Counted from the stretch's first letter, positions 1 to 6,128 are shown. The stretch: DNA of 6,311 nt from Porticoccus sp. (GCA_023263825.1 JALQUJ010000052.1:1-6311); one strand, 5' to 3'. The notes: a model not told the origin generated them from the sequence alone. Program-made: numbers and translations.

Positions 1-137
1 GCGTTGAGGACCTCAACAGTGGGTACTTGTTGCCAACGGTGATGGTGGGGGATGGCAGCGCCTGCAGCACGCGCTCCCGGATCTGGTTGTGGGCGAGCCT
101 GGACCAGAAGCCGCAGGCCGTGACGTCCTCTAGGAGC
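1..137. other. GC-rich foreign-looking segment at the left end
   Basis: This stretch is 65% G+C by direct count (89 of 137), clearly richer than everything to its right. It is open in a plus-strand frame running from base 3 straight into metZ. It is also open in the opposing minus-strand frame that shares the same wobble positions. In both frames about nine codons in ten end in G or C. The minus-strand reading (LEDVTACGFWSRLAHNQIRE and onward) looks the more protein-like of the two, but I do not recognise it. The plus-strand residues do not match the MetZ N-terminal half. I read the segment as coding DNA from another, GC-rich genome (bacterial, or host or contaminant eukaryote) joined to metZ by assembly, amplification chimerism or a real recombination. 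Its identity is unknown. Confidence 0.55.
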
Positions 138-683
138 GGCCAGGGCCGTTGTTTGGGCGGTGTTGTTACGGGGCGAAACGAATTAGTGGATGAAGTGCTG
201 TCTTTTATTCGAAGTGCTGGTCCAACCATGAGCCCATTTAATGCCTGGGTTTTTGTTAAAGGGTTGGAAACCTTGAGATTGAGAATGGATGCCCATTCTG
301 CCAATGCATTAGAGTTAGCCCAATGGTTGCAGCAGCAACCTCAGGTGGAAAAAGTATTCTATGCCGGGTTACCGGATCATCCAGGCTATGATATTGCAGC
401 TGCGCAACAACGTGCATTTGGAGGGGTTCTATCTTTCCGAGTCAAAGGCGGTAAAAAAGAGGCCTGGAACGTCATTGACAGTACCCAAGTACTCTCGCTG
501 ACGGCTAACTTGGGCGATGCAAAAACAACCATTGTACACCCGGCGACAACGACTCATGGTCGTTTGAGTGATGAACAAAAAGCTGAGACGGGGATCACTG
601 AAAATCTGATTCGTATTGCGGTAGGCTTGGAAGATATTAAAGATATAAAAGCAGACCTGTTACGGGGGCTAAAAGCGATTTAA
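138..683 (+). CDS. metZ: O-succinylhomoserine sulfhydrylase, C-terminal fragment (5' end missing)
   Basis: MetZ is a cytoplasmic PLP enzyme of the Cys/Met metabolism family that makes homocysteine from O-succinylhomoserine and sulfide in methionine synthesis. The recognisable part starts at GQGRCLGGVV, which in intact MetZ follows the PLP-binding lysine motif (SATK-x-x-DGQGR). It continues through the AGPTMSPFNAW segment, the LTANLGDAKTTIVHPATTTH block and the terminal ENLIRIAVGLED block. In that last block the arginine at 612-614 is the residue that binds substrate carboxylate in this family. About 181 residues remain of a usual 400 or so, so the N-terminal half and the PLP lysine are absent. 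The frame stays open leftward to base 3, but those residues are not MetZ, and any start chosen there (such as the TTG at 27) is artificial. As drawn it could not be an active enzyme. The family call is very secure; whether the gene is really broken is not. Confidence 0.9.
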   Translation, partial: GQGRCLGGVVTGRNELVDEVLSFIRSAGPTMSPFNAWVFVKGLETLRLRMDAHSANALELAQWLQQQPQVEKVFYAGLPDHPGYDIAAAQQRAFGGVLSFRVKGGKKEAWNVIDSTQVLSLTANLGDAKTTIVHPATTTHGRLSDEQKAETGITENLIRIAVGLEDIKDIKADLLRGLKAI

Positions 684-893
684 CCCGCTGGCTCGCCAAC
701 TGATACTTTCTGACTCATGTGACATTTTGTGGCATAGATGGAGCCAGGTTTTACCTAAAAAGGGCTTTATGCAAAAAACTGTAGATCTGATTGTTGCTAG
801 AAGCCGGTAAAAGGGCCATAACGATTATTTTTTGATCAGTTATTGCGCTGTAAGTTAACAACGTTTCATGAACCCCTTTTAGTAAAACCAAAA

Positions 894-1568
894 TCATTTT
901 AATAACATATTCCTTGCACCCTTAATAAAATCTTCTTCTTTGGCTTTTTGTTCATATTCTGATGGTGGGGTTTTTATGCCTGTTTGAAACGCAGGCCGCT
1001 TATCTAGCCGATCAAGCCATTCAGATAGATGGGGGAAATCATCGATGGGGACACCTGACCAATCATAAATTCTGACCCAGGCCCAGTTGGCGATATCGGC
1101 AATGCTGAGTTCTTTAGCTAGGTATTCCCGCCCATTAAGGTGGGCATCCATTACACCAAATAAGCGCTTTACTTCATTTTGGTAACGGTCAATAGCGGGT
1201 TGATAGGTTTCGTCCCAGTAGCGGAACCAGACGTTGGCTTGTCCCATCATTGGGCCAATACCGCCCATTTGGAACATTAGCCATTGGATTTCTCGAGAGC
1301 GCTCTTTAGGGCTTGAGGATAGCAGCTTGCCGGTTTTTTCAGCCAGATAAATCAAAATAGCACCGGATTCGAAGACGACGAAATCGTCGTTATCACGGTC
1401 TATGATGGTGGGAATTCTGCCATTGGGGTTAAGCTTGAGGTATTCAGGTTCTTTCTGCTCATTCTTGCTAAGACTAAGGTGGTGGAGATTATAAGCGAGC
1501 CCTAGTTCTTCCAGTGCAATACTGATTTTATGGCCATTTGGGGTTGCAGCGGTATAGAGTTCAATCAT
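894..1568 (-). CDS. Glutathione S-transferase family protein, YfcG/Nu-class-like
   Basis: Predicted cytoplasmic glutathione-dependent thiol-disulfide oxidoreductase or transferase of 224 residues, about the family's normal length. The N-terminal thioredoxin-like domain (about 1-80) begins MIELYTAATPNGHKI. The TPNGHK motif, with T9 and N11, is characteristic of E. coli YfcG and its Nu-class relatives, where these residues replace the usual Tyr/Ser/Cys in binding glutathione. The cis-proline is in RIP (P53), and the ESGAI segment (67-71) holds the usual contacts to the gamma-glutamyl group. The helical C-terminal domain contains QWLMFQMGGIGPMMGQ (95-110), strongly YfcG-like, and the SIADIA capping motif (155-160). 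The protein has no cysteine, so any disulfide reductase activity would rely on bound glutathione, as reported for YfcG. The ATG is supported by AAGG (complement of 1575-1578) six bases upstream. The gene is divergent from msrA. The physiological substrate cannot be told. Confidence 0.92.
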   Translation of the reverse strand: MIELYTAATPNGHKISIALEELGLAYNLHHLSLSKNEQKEPEYLKLNPNGRIPTIIDRDNDDFVVFESGAILIYLAEKTGKLLSSSPKERSREIQWLMFQMGGIGPMMGQANVWFRYWDETYQPAIDRYQNEVKRLFGVMDAHLNGREYLAKELSIADIANWAWVRIYDWSGVPIDDFPHLSEWLDRLDKRPAFQTGIKTPPSEYEQKAKEEDFIKGARNMLLK

Positions 1569-1630
1569 AAAGCACCTTTTTTTTACGGCGTTATTTAGCC
1601 TAACGGAGCATTAAGACTTGGGCAACAGGA

Positions 1631-1658
1631 TTCGGTTCCCATGAAGGAGGCCTATAAT
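1631..1658 (+). promoter_or_regulatory. Candidate sigma70 promoter for msrA
   Basis: A perfect TATAAT lies at 1653-1658, with a poor -35 (TTCGGT, 1631-1636) 16 bases upstream. Transcription would start near 1665 and leave a leader of about 34 bases carrying the msrA ribosome-binding site. The site is in the only gap between the divergent gst and msrA genes. The weak -35 suggests either help from an activator or a chance match. Confidence 0.4.
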
Positions 1659-1698
1659 AGATACTAGTGGGAAAAATTGTGGTAAATGAGGGTGAGAC

Positions 1699-2328
1699 AT
1701 GTTGGGTCTGAATAAGTATTCTATGGTGACAGAGGCCGAGGCGATACCAGGTCGCCCTGAAGTTATGGAAATCACAAATACTCACTACGAAAACGGGCAC
1801 CCAATTGTTCCATCGTTTCCTGATGGTATGCAGGAAATTGTGTTTGGTATGGGATGTTTTTGGGGTGCTGAGCGACGGTTCTGGATACAAGAGGGTGTCT
1901 ATACAACCGCTGTAGGTTATGCCGGTGGGTATACGGAAAACCCTACTTATGAGGAGGTATGTTCGGGTTTAACCGGGCATACGGAAGTCGTAAAGGTTGT
2001 GTTTGATCCAACTGTGGTCACACTGGAACAATTGCTCAAAGTATTTTGGGAGGCCCATGATCCAACTCAAGGTATGCGACAGGGAAATGATACGGGGACA
2101 CAATATCGTTCTGCTATTTATTGTGCGAACGATCAGCAGATGAAGCTTATTTTACAGAGTAAAGAGCAGTATCAATCTTTACTTGAGCAGTCTGGGTTTC
2201 CATCAATAACCACTGAAATTTCCCAAGACAAACCTTTTTATTATGCAGAGGATTACCACCAACAATATCTGGCTAAAAATCCTGGTGGCTATTGTAGCTT
2301 GAAGGGCACTGGTGTGAGTTGTACTTGA
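1699..2328 (+). CDS. msrA: Peptide-methionine (S)-S-oxide reductase MsrA
   Basis: Repairs oxidised proteins by reducing the S-epimer of methionine sulfoxide back to methionine, with electrons normally supplied by thioredoxin. The 209-residue protein has the catalytic motif GCFWGAE with nucleophile C53. It also has the long-form C-terminus, GYCSLKGTGVSC, with two resolving cysteines, C199 and C208, in the arrangement of E. coli MsrA. Other family blocks are VGYAGGYTENPTYEEVCSG, the HTEVVKVVFDP segment, and FWEAHDPTQGMRQGNDTGTQYRSAI. The N-terminal extension of about 45 residues before the catalytic domain is normal for the proteobacterial long form. The ATG is preceded by GAGG (1688-1691) at seven bases. 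No signal peptide is seen, so it is cytoplasmic. No msrB is present in the window. It converges on the next gene with only 26 bases between stops. Confidence 0.97.
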   Translation: MLGLNKYSMVTEAEAIPGRPEVMEITNTHYENGHPIVPSFPDGMQEIVFGMGCFWGAERRFWIQEGVYTTAVGYAGGYTENPTYEEVCSGLTGHTEVVKVVFDPTVVTLEQLLKVFWEAHDPTQGMRQGNDTGTQYRSAIYCANDQQMKLILQSKEQYQSLLEQSGFPSITTEISQDKPFYYAEDYHQQYLAKNPGGYCSLKGTGVSCT

Positions 2329-2354
2329 TTGATTTGTTTGGTTGAGTAGCAAAT

Positions 2355-2960
2355 TTAATCAGGGTTTAGGCAACGAATTTCTGCAGTTTCCAGGTGAGGC
2401 AGAGAGCGATGCTGAGAAGCGGGCACATTTTGGAACCAGGTCTGTAGTAGTTGTAATACATCACCGTGGGCAACGAGCAATATTTTTTGACCGACGTTTT
2501 TATGCAAATCAAAATATTGTTGTTCCAATTGCATGATAAGGGCTGATACACGTGAAACTACCTGGTTTGCACTTTCAACATTAAATTTTTGGTGATCTGG
2601 ATTTTGCTGGTCTATATCCCATACCATTTGATATTGAGAATCATTCTTGCCATTTAGTTCGCCATAAAAACGTTCTCTAAGTGCTGTTGAATACTGAATA
2701 GGTTGGAGTGTATTCAGTATTTTTTGAGTGGTTTCTGCGGTGTTTTTAGCACGTAAAAAATCAGAGCTGATGATCAGGGTGTCTTGATTTAATTTACTGG
2801 TGTTTGAGGCAGATTTAATGACTTGCTGCTGACCAAGAGCAGTTAACCCAAATTGATTGCAGCCTATTTGGGGATCACTGACGATAATACCAGCCACATT
2901 AGCTTCACTTTGCCCATGTCGCATGGCGAAATAGCGATTTTTTAATGGTATTTTTGGCAT
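2355..2960 (-). CDS. Histidine phosphatase family protein (phosphoglycerate mutase-like)
   Basis: A 201-residue member of the branch-1 histidine phosphatase superfamily, which forms a phosphohistidine intermediate. The signature MRHGQSEAN (13-21) carries the nucleophile H15 and R14. SSDFLRAKNTAE (65-76) supplies the second phosphate-binding arginine, R70. The general acid is probably E96 in RERFYGELNG, and LLVAHGD (161-167) supplies the second core histidine, H165. The active site therefore looks complete. The sequence does not tell whether the substrate is a sugar phosphate, a nucleotide-loop or cobalamin intermediate, or a phosphoprotein, so no gene symbol is given. The ATG is the only plausible start in the frame, although no clear ribosome-binding site precedes it. 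No signal peptide is seen. The gene is divergent from the GDPD gene and convergent with msrA, so it is probably transcribed alone. Confidence 0.9.
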   Translation of the reverse strand: MPKIPLKNRYFAMRHGQSEANVAGIIVSDPQIGCNQFGLTALGQQQVIKSASNTSKLNQDTLIISSDFLRAKNTAETTQKILNTLQPIQYSTALRERFYGELNGKNDSQYQMVWDIDQQNPDHQKFNVESANQVVSRVSALIMQLEQQYFDLHKNVGQKILLVAHGDVLQLLQTWFQNVPASQHRSLPHLETAEIRCLNPD

Positions 2961-3039
2961 AGGCTGTGTTTGAAATGAAGTCTGTGCAATATCTGGGATA
3001 CGGGTGTTGAGTGCTTCGTGCCTGAGGTGTGGTTGTGGG

Positions 3040-3053
3040 GTAGTATTTACTAC
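3040..3053. repeat. Short inverted repeat (GTAGTA-TT-TACTAC)
   Basis: Two perfect 6-bp arms (3040-3045 and 3048-3053) are separated by two bases. They lie in the 224-bp gap between the divergent phosphatase and GDPD genes. The size and symmetry would suit an operator for a small dimeric regulator, but a chance palindrome is quite possible at this length. Confidence 0.3.
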
Positions 3054-3067
3054 ACATGAAAAAACAC

Positions 3068-3096
3068 ATCATACATAAAATACCGAGATCATACAT
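3068..3096 (+). repeat. 9-bp direct repeat ATCATACAT, 20-bp period
   Basis: ATCATACAT occurs at 3068-3076 and again, exactly, at 3088-3096. The start-to-start distance is 20 bp, close to two turns of DNA. The second copy abuts the candidate -35 of the GDPD promoter. This is the geometry expected of tandem activator half-sites on one DNA face. The function is inferred; only the repeat is observed. Confidence 0.35.
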
Positions 3097-3125
3097 TGAA
3101 CATCGTTATTGTCTGTGTGTTTAAT
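3096..3125 (+). promoter_or_regulatory. Candidate promoter for the GDPD gene
   Basis: TTGAAC (3096-3101) and TTTAAT (3120-3125) are spaced by 18 bases, matching four and five of six sigma70 consensus positions. The leader would run to the ATG at 3185 and include AAGGA (3171-3175) as ribosome-binding site. The call is moderate to weak. Confidence 0.3.
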
Positions 3126-3184
3126 ATGAGATACAGGCAGTAAATAAGTAGGTTTGGATAAATGGACAAAAAGGATTAGGCAGC

Positions 3185-3913
3185 ATGTTGGTTTATGGTC
3201 ATAGGGGAGCTGGTGGCGAAGCACCGGAAAACACGATTGCCGGTTGCCGACATGCCATTGAACGTGGGGCACGTTATCTGGAATTAGATATGCGTTTATC
3301 GAAAGATGACCAGATTGTAATGATCCATGATGAAAGTGTTGACCGTACTGCCGATCATAAAGGAAAAGTGAATAGCTATACTGTAGCTGAGCTAAATGAT
3401 ATGGATGCCAGACAATCTGGAGCCCCCTGGCCAGATAAAGAATGTGTTGGGATTGTAACACTCGATGAAATGCTTGATGCCACAGAAGAGATAAAAGGTT
3501 ATCAGTTGGAAGTGAAAACAGGTCCAACGGAGCAGATGGAACGTATTGCAGAGTTGTTGGGAGAGCAATTTCCATCAGAAGCCTCCGTGGAAAAAATCGT
3601 GATCACGTCATCCAGTTTAACGCTATTACAACGTTTAATGACATTGGCGCCCCATATTCCACGTGGTTATATTTCCATTACACCGAACCCTTTTCCAGTG
3701 CTGGATCGCTTTAAATGCAGTTTACTGGCAATGAACTGGAGTGTTTGTAATCTGATCAATTTGGGGCATGCGCGAAGAAAGGGGCTTCATACTTCAGTTT
3801 GGACAGTGAACGATGCCAGTGTGATAAAAAATTTGCATCGTTCGAAAGTAGATAGTGTGATTACTGATTTTCCCTCAATGGCATTGCCATTAATAGCAAG
3901 CTTTGAACGTTGA
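3185..3913 (+). CDS. Glycerophosphodiester phosphodiesterase, UgpQ-like
   Basis: Hydrolyses glycerophosphodiesters (deacylated phospholipids) to glycerol-3-phosphate and an alcohol, feeding lipid turnover and carbon or phosphate scavenging. It is a 242-residue GDPD-type TIM barrel, the usual length for a cytoplasmic UgpQ. The start holds HRGAGGEAPENT (6-17) with H6, R7, E15 and N16. ELD (33-35) gives the metal ligands E33 and D35. IHD (47-49) gives the second catalytic histidine, H48. LEVK (108-111) gives another metal-site acid, E109. Near the end, VWTVND is the conserved late-barrel tryptophan motif, followed by SVITDFPS. All key residues are present. There is no signal peptide, unlike periplasmic GlpQ. 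The ATG has AAGGA at nine bases and AGG at four. The gene appears to be transcribed alone; no ugp or glp transport genes lie beside it. Confidence 0.95.
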   Translation: MLVYGHRGAGGEAPENTIAGCRHAIERGARYLELDMRLSKDDQIVMIHDESVDRTADHKGKVNSYTVAELNDMDARQSGAPWPDKECVGIVTLDEMLDATEEIKGYQLEVKTGPTEQMERIAELLGEQFPSEASVEKIVITSSSLTLLQRLMTLAPHIPRGYISITPNPFPVLDRFKCSLLAMNWSVCNLINLGHARRKGLHTSVWTVNDASVIKNLHRSKVDSVITDFPSMALPLIASFER

Positions 3914-3945
3914 GTTTTAGATTGCTGGGTTTTAGATTATTTTAA

Positions 3946-4671
3946 CTAGGTAAATGCTTTGATTAAAAGAAGGACTCCACAGATAGGCATTAATATCAGG
4001 GTATAAATCCGGAATCGGCTGGCATCGATACCTTGAAGGTGCTTGCTAGCAAACCAGGCACCTAGTGCACCACCAATGCCAAGTACCAGGCCGTATCCGC
4101 CTATTTCTAATGTCATTGCGCCAAAGCCTGTATAGGCGACTAGTTTGGTAAATTGCATTACTAGAGAATTCATTGCTTTAGTGGCAACTAGTCGCTCTTT
4201 TTCCATACCATAATTGAGCATAAAAGGGTTGTGTACAGGGCCTGTACCACCTACTAGCCCAGATAAAAAAGACACCACTAAACCGACGGGAAAAAACCAG
4301 GTTATTTTCATGGTAAAGGATCGTTTTGATTTACCAAATTTGTACTGAAATACCGTTGATATAAGAAATAACCCCAAAACAATTTGTATCCACTGGGCAG
4401 AGATTTGGGTAAAGGTCCATGCACCTAAAATAGCACCGAGAAGACTACCTGGTATAAGCCAACAACTTAGCTTCCAATCAATATGGTTTCTGAATAACCA
4501 GGCTCGAGATGGGTTTGCTAAGAAGGCCCCAAGACTTACAACGGGCGCGACTACCTGTGGTGCAATAAGAAAACTGATGATGGGGATCATCAGCATCGCT
4601 GCACCACCGGCTGCAATCGTACTGATAAACCAAGCCAAGATGCCAGCTATAAGTAAAATGATAAAGGTCAT
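3946..4671 (-). CDS. TauE/SafE (TSUP) family membrane transporter, probable sulfur-anion exporter
   Basis: A 241-residue hydrophobic inner-membrane protein with about eight or nine membrane segments, near residues 3-20, 22-38, 40-60, 68-90, 94-110, 121-145, 163-186, 191-211 and 220-240. The two halves repeat the glycine-rich family signature: AAGGAAMLMIP (20-30) and SGLVGGTGPVHNPFML (137-152). This is the hallmark of the TSUP family, whose members move sulfite, sulfoacetate, taurine-derived or other sulfur anions. Its ATG overlaps the stop of the upstream sulfurtransferase gene in the four bases 4668-4671 (ATGA on the minus strand). With no ribosome-binding site of its own, translation is probably coupled. 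That neighbour makes a sulfur compound such as sulfite or thiosulfate a sensible guess for the cargo, but many family members are uncharacterised. The gene ends convergent to the GDPD gene, 32 bases away, without a clear terminator. Confidence 0.9.
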   Translation of the reverse strand: MTFIILLIAGILAWFISTIAAGGAAMLMIPIISFLIAPQVVAPVVSLGAFLANPSRAWLFRNHIDWKLSCWLIPGSLLGAILGAWTFTQISAQWIQIVLGLFLISTVFQYKFGKSKRSFTMKITWFFPVGLVVSFLSGLVGGTGPVHNPFMLNYGMEKERLVATKAMNSLVMQFTKLVAYTGFGAMTLEIGGYGLVLGIGGALGAWFASKHLQGIDASRFRIYTLILMPICGVLLLIKAFT

Positions 4672-5564
4672 AAATGATTGTGTGCAAAGTTTTTGTGGGA
4701 GCCTCGGGGTGGTTCGACAGGATTAGCTGGGTAGCTACACCAATCACTCCAACTGCCGGAATAGAGACGAGCATTGTCGATGCCCGATAACGATAGTGAA
4801 AGAAGATTAACGCACGCAGTAACACCTGATCCGCAATAGACCACTGGGGATTCAGAAATAGGAAGGTGCTGCCATATTAGCTTTTGTTGGTCATATGGTT
4901 TAACAAAGCCTGCTTCATCAGTGACTAATTGCCAGGGTGAATTAATTGCTCCTGGAATATGCCCGGCAATAGGATCTATCGGCTCTTCAAGCCCTAAATA
5001 GCGGGGAGATTCCCTCGAATCGATAAGCGTTGTTTTGTTATAGCCTAAAAATGCTCTTACCCAGTGATGATCGACAATAAGTTCTGAATTAATATCAGCG
5101 GAAAAATTACCCTCTATTGTTTCAGAGCTTTTTTCTGGTGTTTCTTGTGTAGTAGGGAAGCAAGCTGCTTTCCATGCTGAAATACCGCCATCTAAAATTT
5201 TTATTCGAGAATGGCCATATAGCTTTAGTAACCACCATAATCTTGCTGCACCAGCGAGGCGGTTATCATCGTAGATAATAACCAGTGAATTATGATTAAC
5301 ACCACATTGTTGCATTTTTTGGATAAACGTTTCTGAGTCAGGTAATGGGTGGCGACCGCCGTGTAATAGTTTTGGGGTAGTCTGATTATTTTCGACAGAT
5401 AAGTCAGTTTCCATATCCAGATGAAATGCATTGGGTATATGACCATCAAGATAAAGGCTTCTTCCTTTATTTTTGTTAGCCAGGGAAAACCTACAATCAA
5501 AAATAATGGTGTTATCTAGATCAAGTTGATGAAGTTCCTCTGCACTAATAAACCATTTGGGCAT
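4668..5564 (-). CDS. sseA: Two-domain sulfurtransferase, 3-mercaptopyruvate type (SseA-like)
   Basis: Transfers sulfane sulfur to a thiol or cyanide acceptor, using 3-mercaptopyruvate (from cysteine transamination) or possibly thiosulfate. The 298 residues form tandem rhodanese domains. The N-terminal domain (about 5-135) has the DGHIPNAFHLD and LDGGISAW motifs, and its active-site position is non-catalytic (DDNRLAG, with Asp in place of Cys). The C-terminal domain (about 163-285) has DSRESPRYLG with two substrate-binding arginines, AGHIPGAINSP, and the catalytic loop CGSGVTAC with C244. The CGSGVT loop is that of E. coli SseA and mammalian mercaptopyruvate sulfurtransferase, whereas classical rhodaneses have CRKGVT, so mercaptopyruvate is the likelier donor. 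There is no signal peptide, so it is cytoplasmic. The ATG has only a weak AGG about 11 bases upstream. It is the first gene of a two-gene unit with the TSUP exporter. Confidence 0.92.
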   Translation of the reverse strand: MPKWFISAEELHQLDLDNTIIFDCRFSLANKNKGRSLYLDGHIPNAFHLDMETDLSVENNQTTPKLLHGGRHPLPDSETFIQKMQQCGVNHNSLVIIYDDNRLAGAARLWWLLKLYGHSRIKILDGGISAWKAACFPTTQETPEKSSETIEGNFSADINSELIVDHHWVRAFLGYNKTTLIDSRESPRYLGLEEPIDPIAGHIPGAINSPWQLVTDEAGFVKPYDQQKLIWQHLPISESPVVYCGSGVTACVNLLSLSLSGIDNARLYSGSWSDWCSYPANPVEPPRGSHKNFAHNHL

Positions 5565-5637
5565 AACTTTTCTGGCCTGTTAAACAATATTGAATCGTTG
5601 GTTAGTAATACATTCTTTTGAATAGCTACTATATAAC

Positions 5638-5643
5638 TATAAT
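5638..5643 (+). promoter_or_regulatory. Candidate -10 element for the CWC gene
   Basis: A perfect TATAAT lies 65 bases before the CWC start codon, in an AT-rich stretch between the divergent sulfurtransferase and CWC genes. No good -35 sits at the right distance: TTGAAT at 5618-5623 is only 14 bases away. Minus-strand -10-like hexamers overlap the same stretch, so direction is uncertain. Confidence 0.25.
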
Positions 5644-5708
5644 ATCTTCAGAATCGGCTTGTATGGCTTATTTGCACCAGAAACTTATCGGTTAAATTTT
5701 GCAGAGAG

Positions 5709-5906
5709 ATGAGAAAATCTGACCCTAATTTGTGCCACTTGTGCGGTGAACAAAATCACTGTGGAGTGAGTCAACCAGAAGATTGTTGGTGCCGCTCGGA
5801 AACATTTTCCCATGAGCTGATCTAGAGCATTCCTGATAATAAAGTGAAAAAGGCATGTATTTGTCAAAATTGTGTTAGGGAATCAAGCGTTAGATTGGAT
5901 GGATAA
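5709..5906 (+). pseudogene. Cysteine-rich CWC family protein gene, interrupted by an in-frame TAG
   Basis: Reading from ATG 5709 gives 38 codons, a TAG at 5823-5825, then 26 more codons in the same frame to TAA at 5904-5906. The pieces join into one small cysteine-rich protein: SDPNLCHLCGEQNHCG, then DCWC, then after the stop SIPDNKVKKACICQNC. This order (CxxCGxxNxC, CWC, a proline-containing spacer, CxCxxC) is the layout I know for the bacterial Cys_rich_CWC family, whose members are about 65-75 residues. I know of no established function; the cysteine pairs suggest metal binding. The stop falls in the variable spacer after HELI, one base from CAG, GAG or AAG. It removes the last three cysteines, so the first part alone would be incomplete. 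Possible causes are gene decay, a sequencing error or suppression. The start has no clear ribosome-binding site. Neither piece reaches 60 codons, so automatic gene calls may miss it. Confidence 0.75.
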
Positions 5907-5907
5907 T

Positions 5908-5934
5908 ACAGGTAAATATTGAAAATTTACCTGT
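5908..5934. repeat. Perfect 10-bp inverted repeat just after the CWC gene
   Basis: The arms ACAGGTAAAT (5908-5917) and ATTTACCTGT (5925-5934) pair perfectly around a 7-base loop. The repeat begins one base after the TAA of the CWC frame. That position suits a 3' transcript hairpin, but no T-run follows on either strand, so it is not a classical intrinsic terminator. It could also be an operator upstream of the lipoprotein gene. Confidence 0.6.
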
Positions 5935-6128
5935 GTTATGTGGTTTGATAGCTGTTTCTGCTTTTCTGCAATTTTTAGCTTTTTGGGGCGAGATAACGAC
6001 TACTTAAGGCTAATTATGGTCATTTTCCTCTATCCCTTGAGCTTTATTGGCAAAAATCTATGTAAATGCAGTAAAAATGGGCTTAAAACCTCTAGATTTT
6101 TCAGAAGAGGGCCATTAGACTGCGGTGC

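Noticed and set aside
1644..1650. Excellent Shine-Dalgarno-like AAGGAGG upstream of msrA
   Set aside because: It lies upstream of the TATAAT, so it would not be in that transcript, and no start codon follows at a usable distance.
2327..2360. Possible bidirectional terminator between msrA and the phosphatase gene
   Set aside because: GATT...ATTTG and CAAAT...AATC can pair only imperfectly, the stem is AT-rich with mismatches, and there is no proper T-run.
3056..3124. 22-codon ATG frame upstream of the GDPD gene (MKKHIIHK...)
   Set aside because: It has no ribosome-binding site and overlaps the candidate promoter and direct repeats. Nothing suggests a leader peptide.
3914..3936. Short direct repeat TTTTAGATT after the GDPD stop
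   Set aside because: Nine AT-rich bases repeated once, with no symmetry or link to a known element; chance is the best explanation.
5685..5867. 60-codon minus-strand frame opposite the CWC gene
   Set aside because: It is the shadow of the CWC gene. The plus strand carries the family motifs, while the minus translation has none.
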